From Siphonodentalium dalli (lineage: Eukaryota; Mollusca; Scaphopoda; Gadilida; Siphonodentaliidae): a stretch of DNA of 64,000 nt. The position numbers were made by a program, and so were the translations under genes. The notes under the pieces are model-generated. The model ran no database searches and had not been told where the DNA came from. It worked only from the letters and a program-made list of their open reading frames with translations. Below are positions 11,105 to 21,630 of the stretch, piece after piece (positions within the stretch are counted from its first letter, which is position 1; every line of letters begins with the position of its first letter). Where the stretch lies: the NCBI GenBank assembly GCA_032622095.1, contig CP136064.1:8115512-8179511 (forward strand). The letters are read 5' to 3'.

Positions 11105-11590
11105 TGTTTGACTTATTATCTAAATATTTCCCTAAAGAAATCCCCCCCAATGAATAATCGACCAATCTGATGTATACTGTTTAACTGACTGGGAGAATTT
11201 ATTTAATATATAAATGGTTAACAGACCAGTTTGAATTATCAGATTGCACCCAGTTGATTTCAGGAACATAACAGCAGTATATTCTGTTTATATATTATAA
11301 TTACATGTATATATGCACGCCATGTTCTGTCCATTTAAACGGTTCTGTCGTTTTAAATTACGGTGCCTAGGCTATTTGCCGAATACACCCGAATAGCGCC
11401 GGTGGAACTCGGCGTATCAGTTGGATAAAATAACCAAAATGTGTTGTAAACTGCGATAAAACCTCGAACAAATCAAAGACGAGACGCGAAGTGATTATAT
11501 GATTACGGTAAGTCGGTAGGTAATGCGATGTGATATCTGGTGAAATATTCCGAAAACCTGACAATTATGCTTTTCGTGTTCAAATTTATG
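11105..11590. repeat. Dispersed duplication, copy 1
   Basis: Closely matches 18,330-18,655. Shared blocks include gaataatcgacca.tctgatg, gaccagtttgaattatcag and aaaacctgacaattatgc. This copy retains about 200 bp (about 11,310-11,512) absent from the other. The other has about 55 bp extra after ccctaaaa. Confidence 0.85.
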
Positions 11591-12311
11591 GGTCGAAATG
11601 GGGGTGTCGTTGATAACTCGAAGTTATGCTTCCTTTCTTCTAAACCCTGATACTAAACACCTAGATAATCTCCAAAACGTGGCATAAAAGTCAGTTATTC
11701 CAGTTTCGGTGCTGAAGACTGTGTACTTTCGGTTGAGCCTTGGATACAGAACACTCACCAGACGAGCGACGAGAACTCTGCGTGCCACAGCTTCGGGCGA
11801 CAGACGATACCCGCTATTGTTTTGTTTCCCTCCAAACAGCACGAATGTGCATTGCTCCACCGCGAATTTGCAGGGTTTCCATGACCAATGCTACCGAGCG
11901 ACACCAAAACAACTCGAACATGTTTTGTCAATTTTAGATTCAGTGTGCCCTCTGTTAACTACTATATATTCGTTTTACAGCGCAAATGCGGCATAAATAT
12001 TGTGGCCGATCAAAGAAGTTGGAGACTCCGGGAATCGATCACGTATACCTCTCACATGCTAATCTGAACGAAATTGATATAGTAGTAATACAGCAAAAAG
12101 TTCACTAAAATGACAATTTGGACATTATTTGTGCTAATGGTTGCTATGGAATCTAGATTATATTATATACATGTCCACCGTTTTGTTGCGAAGTGGTTGA
12201 AACTAATTTTGGACAAAATTGGGGAAAGTATTTGAAAATATAGTCATTTTCAATCGAAAATGTCATTTTGCAGCATTTACGATTACAATTGCCATGGTAA
12301 CAAGATATAGA
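11591..12311. other. No recognised feature
   Basis: Short overlapping ORFs at 11,624-11,996 on both strands show no recognisable domain. They are not called. Confidence 0.4.
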
Positions 12312-12468
12312 GGATATCCACACTTTTTCAGTGGATATGGGTTATATCTCATGAGTGATGACAAAACATTGAATTTCCAGGAGTGGCTTTAGCCACAAGT
12401 GGAAATTCAAATGTTTTGTCATCACGAATGAGATTTAACCCATATCCACTGAAAAAGTGTGGATATTC
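12312..12468. repeat. Hairpin MITE-like palindrome
   Basis: Arms of about 65 bp (gatatccacactttttcagt.. and ..actgaaaaagtgtggatat) flank a short loop with its own palindrome (gtggctttagccac). Arm identity is high, so it looks fairly young. Confidence 0.85.
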
Positions 12469-12469
12469 T

Positions 12470-12617
12470 GTTTATTATATACTTTAGTTACTTGCCTATG
12501 GCCCCCAATTAATGCCAATACATAAGAAATTTCAAGCTGATATCACTCACTGGTGGGATATCAGTTATATCTCACTGCTAAAACCTTATAATTCATGGGC
12601 AAGTATATAATAAACGT
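12470..12617. repeat. Second inverted repeat beside the hairpin
   Basis: gtttattatatac..cttgcc at 12,470 is mirrored by gggcaagtatataataaac at 12,597. Its centre carries gatatcactcactggtgggatatc. Confidence 0.6.
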
Positions 12618-12634
12618 TTTTATCAGGAAAATTA

Positions 12635-14809
12635 TAGCACATGCATGTCATTAGACAACGGAAAAGGGTACACAAAACCGCAAAAGCGAGGAACAACCCA
12701 GCCATGTGGCAAAAATATCGGACAATCCGCAATGAAGTAATTACTGAAGTACGAAACTCAAAGAAAATTCATATACAAAAAATGGAATCAATCCTTCAAG
12801 ATCCAGAAACTGGCGACTCAAAATAGTGGAAGATCTTCAACAAACTGTCCCGCAAAAAAGTAAACTCGGTCCGACCCCTCTCGTGGAATGGAATCGTTTC
12901 TTCCTCAGATTATGAGAAAGCAACTGTAATAAATGATTATGTTTGCAATATTGCCTCATTGAATATGACCTTCGAACTGCCAGACCCGCCTGTCGACGAG
13001 ATAAACACCCCATGCTAAATAATATCCTAACTAGTGAATTTTACATTTTTAATGCCCTGAAAGTAATAAAAGCCGACAAAGCCTCTGGACCCGACCAAAT
13101 AAGCCAGCGTATTCTGAAGAATGGTCTCAGTCTCAGCACCCCCTTTCTATAATATACAATCGTATCCAACTGAATGGAAACGCGCAAATGTAGTCCCAAT
13201 CCATAACAAAGGGGACCGCAGTAATCCAGAAAACTACCGACCAATATCCTTATTAGGAGTTTTTGGAAAGGTTTTTGAAAAGTGTGTTGCAAAGCATTTA
13301 ATGTCATATCTCCAGTCAAATAATATCCTAACCGAACGACAGTCGGGATTTGTGCCAGCAGATTCAACATTATACCAGTTATGCGACATATACAATCACT
13401 TGGCGAAATCACTAGGTGTTGAATGCGACGCCCGCCTACTATTCTTCGACATCAGCAAGGCATTTGACAAAATGTGGCACGATGGCTTAATATATAAGCT
13501 ATGCGCGGTGTGTATCCGCGATAATATTTTTAAGTTGTTCGGATCGTACCTCCGCGGAAGACAACAACGTGTAGTTATGGGATTCGAAGCCTCAAACTGG
13601 GGAACCATTACAGCTGGAGTTCCACAAGCTATGTACTAGGCCCGTCCTATTCCTTGTTTTTATTAACGACATTGTTAACGACATATCATGTAATATCCGC
13701 CTCTTCGCTGACGATACATCTATATCCGACTGTCTGTGCACTAAGATTACAACATGATGTCAAACGACTTGAATCCTGGTCAAACAAATGGCTCGTAAAA
13801 TTTAATGTCTTAAAAACTGAAGCGTTAACTTGCATTAGGAACAGCTAGGAAGAGAACTCTAATCGACCACCCAACCCTTTATATGAATAATGAACCCATC
13901 ACGGAAGTAAATCTTCATACACATCTTGGGGTCGTTTTAAGTAGCGACGGAAAATGGAAGCCACACATAGATAATTTATTAAGATCACCGTGGAAAAGAA
14001 TAGCCCTCATCAGAAAACATCGTTTCTCGTTGGATAGAGCATCATTAGAAAGATGCTACTTTATCCTGGTATGCACTGTATTAGAATACGCTTGTGTTGT
14101 CTGGGATGGTTGCACCAAAGAAGAAAGCGACGACATAGAAAAAGTACAATATGAACCAGTTCGTACAGTAACAGGTGCAACCCGATCTGCCAGTAACAAA
14201 TCTCTCCGCGCGGAAACCGGGTGGGATATCCTCGCCGGCCAAGCCCCTCTTTATCTGCGAAATATAATACCCCCAACAAACGTTGAAATAACAAATGTTA
14301 ACACCCGACAGGCTAATTCCCTGAGAGCCACGAAGTTCGATTCCACTTCCTTCAAAAACTCTTTCATCCCCTCAACGATGTACCTCTGGAATAAACTCGA
14401 CCCGAACACAACAAGTTACGAGTCCCTTGCATCATTCACAAAGTCCTTAAACTGTACTAGAGAGGGAGTACCCCGACATTACTATGAAGCTATTACCAGA
14501 AAAACACAAATTAACCACACCCGCCTCAGACTCAACTGCAGTGATTTAAATTATCACAAATACACTAATTTCATCGCCGATCACCCATATTGTTTATGCG
14601 GACAATTAGAGGACAACGACCATTACGTAATGAATTGCGATAGATATACATCTGAAAGAAACTCACTTTTCCAGTCACTAAATGATATCTGCAACCTGAC
14701 AACGCATAAGCTTCTTTATGGATGCCCCGAATTAACACCCAAAACCAACGCAAACATTTTCAGAGAAGTACAGAATTACATCTCCAGGACAAAGCGTTTC
14801 GCCAACTAA
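12635..14809 (+). pseudogene. LINE reverse transcriptase relic, 5'-truncated
   Basis: Non-LTR retrotransposon coding remnant lacking the endonuclease. Blocks in several frames: linker (PAMWQKYRTIRNEVI, about 12,700), ADKASGPDQISQRILK (13,075), YPTEWKRANVVPIHNKGDRS then ENYRPISLLGVFGKVFEKC (13,155-13,290), SGFVPADSTLYQLCDIYNH, and FFDISKAFDKMWHDGL with catalytic D at 13,448-13,450. These are followed by WGTITAGVPQ, a frameshift near 13,627, then PVLFLVFINDIVND and RLFADDTSIS (FADD at 13,704-13,715). An open segment at 13,883-14,809 carries the thumb/C-terminal region (LHTHLGVVLSSDGKWKPHID, LEYACVVWDG). It ends with a zinc-knuckle-like YCLCGQLEDNDHYVMNC motif near 14,588-14,640 and a stop at 14,807-14,809. 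The C-terminal 308 codons are unbroken, but the RT has at least four lesions. Confidence 0.93.
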
Positions 14810-15587
14810 GTTTGTGTATCGCCATGTTACATGATCTAATACTCTCAGACTTAACAGAACGAATGTATACTTAGCAATAACTCGCGCGAGTATCAATGCC
14901 ATACAGTCCGTTTGTGTGAGGTTACCGAGTCATTTAACAACACTAAAAACCAATTATAAAACCACTAAACCTTACCTGACATAACCCAATATACTACTCT
15001 AAGCTCACTTCTTTCCTATCCTTAACTTAGACTTATACCGCATTACCATTACCATTACTGATGATCTATCTCTTCCCATTAACATTGTCAGCAGCATTTC
15101 GAACATGGTGCGTTATTATTATTTCCTTTAAAAATAGACTCAAAAGACCCTCTTATATGTCACTTTTATATCTATTTAATATATATATTCCATATATAAT
15201 ATAACACGTTAATGAAAAGAAGTGGAAAGAAGAGCCAGTGAAAAGAAATATGTTGGATGCTTTTGCGACATGAAGTTTATTCTACATGTACATATCTGAA
15301 TATATACAGAACATAGGGAAGAGAAACACCATCATTATCTATAAACATTAATTATTCTGCATGCCTATGCACAATTACACAATGCCATTACCTGACGTAC
15401 ATATACCCACCCCACCTCGCGAGAGTAATAATCGGCTACACGGAACGGCAGTAATATCTGGACACAATCAGACAGTCGCTCTCTCGCTGGGTGGGATGGA
15501 TAAAAACTGATTCCCGGAAACGACTCACATAAGCACACGCGCTTGATGTGGAATCCGGTCCATGATGTTATATTCTGATATGTTGTA
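14810..15587. other. LINE 3' flank and unassigned DNA
   Basis: Probably begins with the LINE 3' UTR. No clear poly-A tail or target duplication could be fixed, and no other feature was seen. Confidence 0.4.
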
Positions 15588-15690
15588 TATGGTCGACTCG
15601 CATATATAAGAGAATGCATTGGCACAGGGCAAAAATATCCCGACTTACGACTGGATTTGATATGGCGCGTCACATATAAATGAATTTCAG
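15588..15690. repeat. Fragment of the double-hairpin MITE plus a shared block
   Basis: tcgactcgcatatataagag through cattggcacagggc equals one hairpin arm of the 392-bp MITE family. It is followed by atcccgacttacgactgg..ttgatatggcg, which recurs at 20,679-20,712. Confidence 0.75.
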
Positions 15691-16039
15691 CTACTGAAAC
15701 CTCTTGTTTACAATTGCCTTACTCTTCTATAGCCAACTTTACGCACAGATCCAGTGCTGGGATTTTTCATAAATTCTAATCAACATTATTATACATATCA
15801 ATACAAAATTATATATGTATCGGAAAAGAGTGATATATTACAGTCATAATGATTATTATAATATAACAATTATGCTAAATTACGCACAGAATATGCAGTG
15901 TAATTAGGAGTAAATTGCGACCTTACTTCAACGTAAACCGGTATCATCCCTGCCGTTTTCACTAGCTGATTTACTGCGCAGGAAACTTGGGGCATGGCGA
16001 TAACTTATGTCTAAAAGGTGTCACTTCTCCCTCTTTTGT

Positions 16040-16270
16040 GGGCCTCGGTGGCTCAGTCTGCTCCAGACCGACGCACTCTCCAGCTCTGGCAATATAGTAT
16101 AAATTCCCGGTGGAGTCATCGCTGACTTTATATCCTATATCGCTATCTGGGGGGAGTTACCAGTTACTCACTGATGCGCATGGTCAGTGGTTTCGCCGAA
16201 TACAATGGGTTAATCTTCCAGCCAATGAAAGCACTGCTATATTTACCTTAGTGCACTGATTCCCCCCCCC
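16040..16270 (+). repeat. Possible tRNA-derived SINE head
   Basis: ggcctcggtggctcagtctg resembles a tRNA 5' end with an A-box (TGGCTCAGTC). About 55 bp later aattcccggtggagtcatc resembles a degraded B-box and acceptor region. A body of unknown sequence follows. No anticodon arm could be folded with confidence, so a functional tRNA is not claimed. Confidence 0.4.
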
Positions 16271-16328
16271 CCCACCAATAAAACTGGAAGCGTCGTGATA
16301 TAGTCCTGGGTGCTGAAAGCGACGTTAA

Positions 16329-16719
16329 CCATTTACCCAACAAACCGGCCAAAACCGGCCAATAAAGCTTCAACAGCCTAAAATATCTTCGGTCTGTCTC
16401 AATAGAACCATACAAATATGGATATCATTGGAACCGGCTCCTTGACCACATTGTGATAGTTACAGTTATGCCCTGTGCCAATGCATTCTCTTATATATGC
16501 GAGTCGACCATAGGTCGCCTCGCATATATAAGAGAATGCATTGGCCTAAACAAAATCTGTTTTTAACACCTTTTACCATTTTTTCTTACATTCTTTAACA
16601 ATTTTATAATTTTTAATGTGTTAAGCCAATGCATTCTCTTATATATGCGAGGCGACATATGGTCGACTCGCATATATAAGTGAATGCATTGGCACAGGGC
16701 CGTTCTGTTGGGTAAAGGG
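16329..16719 (+). mobile_element. TTAA double-hairpin MITE, copy 1
   Basis: 391 bp between TTAA at 16,325-16,328 and 16,720-16,723. Termini (C)CATTTACCCAACA / TGTTGGGTAAAGGG are near-inverted (consensus CCCTTTACCCAACA). It contains two near-perfect palindromes of about 67 bp, ccaatgcattctcttatata..gcgag(t/g)cgacc and mirror, separated by an A/T-rich spacer. TTAA plus CCCTTT ends point to mobilisation by a piggyBac-type transposase. Same orientation as copy 4. Confidence 0.9.
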
Positions 16720-16809
16720 TTAAACCACAATAAATAAATATACATGTAAAATCTCCCTCCACTTGTTCTAGAGATAAGTGACTTTTCCATTTTGCATATG
16801 TTCAAACGT

Positions 16810-17010
16810 TTAAAGGCGCATAATTACTATTTCTTTGGCTTCGGGTGTAAAAAATATTTGATTCCATTGATCAGATATAAATTTTTGAAATTTGTTATTT
16901 CTCATTATTTCCGACTGGAAAAAATTTGTCAAGGCGATGGTCTTGGACCAAATTGCGGATGGAGATGGATAACTCCAAAATCAAGTGGTTTTGTGTGTAT
17001 ATATTTGACA
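16810..17010 (+). repeat. Half-copy of the 918-bp fold-back family
   Basis: tttaaaggcgcataattact.., tcttggaccaaattgcggatg and gatggataactccaaaatca match 39,900-40,130 in the same order. An ORF across 16,792-17,103 is a by-product of this repeat. Confidence 0.65.
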
Positions 17011-17140
17011 ATCCGTCCATATTTGGATTTGATTATGCAATGTGTCATCTGCCAATTTGGGTATATTGAGAAATTAACTAAAAAAGAAATAGAATCTATG
17101 TGAAGAAGTTTCTATAAAAAAGAAACTTTCCAGATAATAT

Positions 17141-17215
17141 GAGGCCTAAGCAGAATGAGGTCCCCAGAGGGTGAATTTTGTGATGCTAGCCCACTTAAAA
17201 CCTCTAAGGTGGTCT
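17141..17215 (+). repeat. Fragment of the gaggtccccag hairpin family
   Basis: gaatgaggtccccagagggt and gaattttgtgatgctagccc match the hairpins at 57.8 kb and 63.1 kb. Confidence 0.55.
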
Positions 17216-17821
17216 CTATGCTTTACTGGTTGTTGTTCCAAATATAGTTTTAATGGAATGTGAAAACCAAAACTTCATTTTTGATTGCATTGAGAACCTC
17301 ACTCTCTTTAAACACTAACGATAATCTCAACAGAACTACGTCTGGAACTGTGAATAAAATTTGATTTGTATTGGACGATGGGGCTCTCCCAAGAATGTAT
17401 TATCTATACGTTAAAATTATATATGTTCATGAAACTTGGCAAATACGCGGGGACAAGGACCATTGTTGCCAATGCTATCCCTTTATCATCTCACGTTATA
17501 AACATGTGAAATCTTACCGTGGGGAACGGATGGAGGGTGTCCAATTGTTAAATTCATATAAGGCTTTATGACAAGAGATTATGTATCAATGTAATTTTGC
17601 GAAGAGATAATTATATTGATATACATTTACTATGTTTGGGGTGATAGAACAACCTGCTACAAGAAATATAATCTTAATAAAAAATATCCTTGGCTGCATT
17701 GCTTAGCTAAATAAGGCTAAATAGATTTAACAATTATGGCACATAATTAGCCATGACATAACTATATGTAAATAGCATTTATTGCACACCATTGGCTGAT
17801 TTTGACTATTGCTGGGAGTAT

Positions 17822-18330
17822 TCATTGACTATTGTTGGGGGGGGGGGGGGTTATGCAGTGACTATTCTTAGGGGGGTATTCCATGACTATTGTTTGGGGG
17901 TTTATGCAGTGAATATTGTTGGGGGGTTTATGCAGTGACTATTGTTGGGATGTTTATGCAGTGACTATTGTTGGGGGTTATGCAGTGACTATTGTTGGGA
18001 GGTTTATGCAGTGACTATTCTTAGGGGGGTATTCCATGACTATTGTTTGGGGGTTTATGCAGTGAATATTGTTGGGGGGTTTATGCAGTGACTATTGTTG
18101 GGATGTTTATGCAGTGACTATTGTTGGGGGTTATGCAGTGACTATTGTTGGGAGGTTTATGCAGTGACTATTGTTGGGGGGTTATTCAGTGACTATTGTT
18201 TGGGGGTTTATGCAGTGCCTATTGTTGGTGGGTTTATGCAGTGAATATTGTTGGGAGGTTTATGCAGTGACTATTGTTGGCGGTTTATGCAGTGACTATT
18301 GTTGTGAGGTTTATACAGTGACTATTGTTT
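17822..18330. repeat. 26-bp minisatellite, about 21 units with 6-unit higher-order repeat
   Basis: Same unit as the 3.6-kb array. A block of six distinguishable units (ctta-type, ccatg-type, gaata-type, ggatg, ggggg, gggagg) is present twice, starting near 17,852 and 18,006, period about 154 bp. The array ends flush against the duplicated segment beginning tttgtttgactt at 18,330. Confidence 0.92.
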
Positions 18331-18655
18331 GTTTGACTTGTTATCTAAATATTTCCCTAAAAACAATAGGGCTTCTTCTGCACTTTCATTTATCTATCTA
18401 CTGTCTGCTTTTATCACCTAAATCCCCCCAATGAATAATCGACCATTCTGATGTATACTGACTGGGATAATTTATTTAATATAGAAATGGTTAACAGACC
18501 AGTTTGAATTATCAGATTGCACCCAGTTGATTTCAGGAACATAACAGCAGTATATTCTGTTTAGATATTATAATTACATACATAGGTAACGCGATGTGTT
18601 ATCTAGTGAAATATGCCGAAAACCTGACAATTATGCTTTTCGTGTTCAAATTTTA
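18330..18655. repeat. Dispersed duplication, copy 2
   Basis: Partner of 11,105-11,590, with an internal deletion and a 55-bp insertion relative to it. Confidence 0.85.
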
Positions 18656-18775
18656 AAAAGTCATGTTGCACAGTTGGGAGTCCAATATGACATTCGGGAG
18701 TCCAATATGACTTTTTCCCGGATTATCACGTGGCGGCTTTTGTCCAATCTTAAATAGTGTTAGTTATACAAATGT

Positions 18776-18873
18776 AAGTGTGTCTTTGTTCGCGTACGAT
18801 GGGTTAATGATACGTGTTTGTTACAAGTGTGTCTTTGTTCGCGTACGATGGGTTAATGATACGTGTTTGTTAC
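18776..18873 (+). repeat. 49-bp satellite, left part (2 units)
   Basis: Unit aagtgtgtctttgttcgcgt then acgatgggttaatgatacgt then gtttgttac. It is separated from the remainder of the array at 19,783 by an inserted block. Confidence 0.93.
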
Positions 18874-19782
18874 ATATAGAATACACCCATAGTAGCCGAG
18901 AATAACAAATTTTCACCACGAGTGGTATTGTGGTTTTAACCACGAGCCTTTGGCGAGTGGTTAAAACCACAATTCCACGAGTGGTGAAAATTTTGTATTC
19001 TCGGCTACTATGGTTGTATTTTGTTTATACCATAATTATTATTCTTCGGTCGCTTCGTAAATGTATTGCTACTATGTTGGTGGCTGTTAACATGTATGTG
19101 CACCGAGTGACCCAAATATGTTAAGCTATCAATGAATGTGGGTCACGCGTAGTAATACATATTTCTAGGAAATTCGGTGATTCGCCACTTTCTTGGGCAT
19201 CAGTCAGCTGATGTGAACACACATTCAGATTTCCCACATTGCAGATACCATTAACAATCTATACGTTGTTGTCAAAATGTAGAGCCGTCGTTCGCTTCAC
19301 ACACGGAAAGGCAGACGAACACGTGCGTTTGTTTGTTTACATTTCCAACAGCTATCGCCGACCTGTATAAAACGTGTACTTTGTCGGTGCATGCACCTAT
19401 CATAAAACATCATTAAACTAACCTTATGTGTCATTTTTTGACAAGTAAACCCAGTAAATGGAATTGGATAGTATATATCTCTGTGTTTAGAACACTTATC
19501 GCATTTCAGTGTGTTTTGAGTCGGAAAAATTGTGTATTTACTTCGCGAAGCGGGCGTGACGAAAAATTGGGCTAAATTTCGACAGCGAGGTCACCAGAGG
19601 TCAAATGACGGGTCGTTCTACTATGGGTATAAACTTTTAACACATTAAGTGCCGTTGAAACATTTACACAACAGTAGAAATTTATACCAATAGTAGGAAT
19701 CGTTATACCCACAGTAGGGTGTAAAGATGAAATTTACAAAACAGGTGTTATACACACAGTAGCATAGCCAATTATGGTATAA
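18874..19782. mobile_element. 909-bp insertion splitting the 49-bp satellite
   Basis: Begins tatagaatacacccatagtag inside a satellite unit and ends ccaattatggtata, after which the array resumes in phase. It contains a long palindrome at about 18,878-19,019 (gccgagaata.., accacgagtggt.., mirrored) and scattered tatacccacagtag-type motifs in both orientations near its ends. Terminal repeats are not simple, so superfamily is unassigned. Confidence 0.6.
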
Positions 19783-20066
19783 AAGTGTGTCTTTGTTCGC
19801 GTACGATGGGTTAATGATACGTGTTTGTTACAAGTGTGTCTTTGTTCGCGTACGATGGGTTAATGATACGTGTTTGTTACAAGTGTGTCTTTGTTCGCGT
19901 ACGATGGGTTAATGATACGTGTTTGTTACAAGTGTGTCTTTGTTCGCGTACGATGGGTTAATGATACGTGTTTGTTACAAGTGTGTCTTTGTTCGCGTAC
20001 GATGGGTTAATGACACGTATTTGATACAGGTGTGTCTTCGTTTATTTACGATGGGTTATTGATCAA
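19783..20066 (+). repeat. 49-bp satellite, right part (about 5.8 units)
   Basis: Units start at 19,783, 19,832, 19,881, 19,930 and 19,979. The last full unit and the following partial are diverged (gacacgtatttgatac), as expected at an array edge. Confidence 0.95.
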
Positions 20067-21230
20067 GTCTGCACTTGCATACGAGGAAGTTCCAAACAGG
20101 ATAACAACCAGGAGTATTACAGTGTAGCCTTGCTGGATCTATTCAAGAATACACGTTATGCAAACTTGACGGTTAATTAACATTCATTACGGAGTCCGGG
20201 TAGAATCGGGGTAGAAATCGGGTAGAATCCGGGTAGAATTCGCCTAGACCATTCCCGAAAACAAGCAAAACTGCGCAGTTTGTGTTGGAGTGAACACAGA
20301 TATAAGATGTGACAATATGTCACCCGTCATATCAAAACTAGTCGTAAGTCGAAACATATATTATTTGAGTTACGTGCTGCATGTTATGGAGTGTGATAAG
20401 ATCTTTACATAGGTCGCACACTTAATGTGTTGTTGCGGTCCAAAGTTATAGGATTTTGAATGTCAGCATAAACCGATTCCAGAGATAATCAGAGATAATC
20501 GCATTTAAGGACAAACAAATTAGCTAATTCTTAATATATATACACCACTCTATGTCCAAATTACAAAAGCACATTAATAGACTTCACTTTATGCTACTTT
20601 ATGTCGACAGAGTAGAACTATATACAAATGTGTTGGCATTTGTTTTATATATTTTATGTATTTACTCAGTATTAGAAATCCCGACTTACGACTGGTTTTG
20701 ATATGGCGGGTCACATATGTGAGATATTAAATAATTTTTCCTTTGTTTAATTTACATTTACGCAATACATGTACCGTTGATTAATAGCTAGGTTCAGCAA
20801 CACGTACGTATCCTGTAACCTGCTATGTCATTGTCAACGGGAGACACATGACTTGCGTGACTATTTAATCTACACATACACCGCCAAACAGTATAGAAGT
20901 GTTATTTCCAACGTGTAACATTCCGGACTTATAACAAAGAGGATTCATCTAATCTTCTGATAACCTAATGAGAGACCATCACTAAAAAGGCGGCGGGAGA
21001 ATGGGATTTGCCTGCGTGGGAAGATCTTACTTTGAGGGCAATTAAACGTATCGGTGGTCGCAGTGTGGACGCTGTCCTCACCGCCCTCTATTAATGACAA
21101 GTTTCTGTATTATATATATTTCTGTATTACAGGTGTATCAATTATTTTAAAAATATGATATTATTGACACTGTATAGAAATTACAATTTCGATTCATCGG
21201 CTGAGCTGAACCTGTGTCACACGAACATAA
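20067..21230. other. Unassigned; short gggtagaatc repeats
   Basis: 20,191-20,247 holds four diverged copies of ggGTAGAATCcg. A block at 20,679 repeats 15,647. No gene recognised. Confidence 0.45.
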
Positions 21231-21630
21231 CAATAGAGACCTTTCGCAAAATCACGAATACGATTACGGATTTGGAAATATCCTGCCAGTATACGGCCAA
21301 AATTATATCTTTACGCACGGGGGTTCTTATGTGAGACGAAATATACCCAACTCAGTCTAATTATGTGCAGATGTATCAATGATTTGCCACCGGTCCTGCT
21401 TGGGACGCTCTAATAGTATCCGTGGGATGTATAACACACGGATAAGAAAATGGGATCTGAAAGAGGCACACATTAATTTTCCATTAAATATATGTGTAAC
21501 TGAATAAAGTGGGCCATATGCCGTCTCACCAATTAGCCATCGTAGGTAAATTGTGGTGGTATCGACCTTACTAGGACAATATATCCTATCCGTAATCGTA
21601 ATAGTGATTTTTTGCGAAAGGTCTCTATTG
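21231..21630. mobile_element. 400-bp terminal-inverted-repeat element
   Basis: Ends caatagagacctttcgcaaa and, from the other side, the same 20 bases. Similarity continues about 45 bp (atcacgaatacgattacgga against atcactattacgattacgga). No clear target duplication and no transposase. Confidence 0.85.

Noticed and set aside
11624-11996. Pair of overlapping ORFs as a host exon
   Set aside because: Sense and antisense frames overlap, with no domain and no convincing splice pair.
16040-16115. Functional tRNA gene
   Set aside because: A- and B-box-like words are present but no cloverleaf with a proper anticodon arm could be drawn. A SINE head is more likely.
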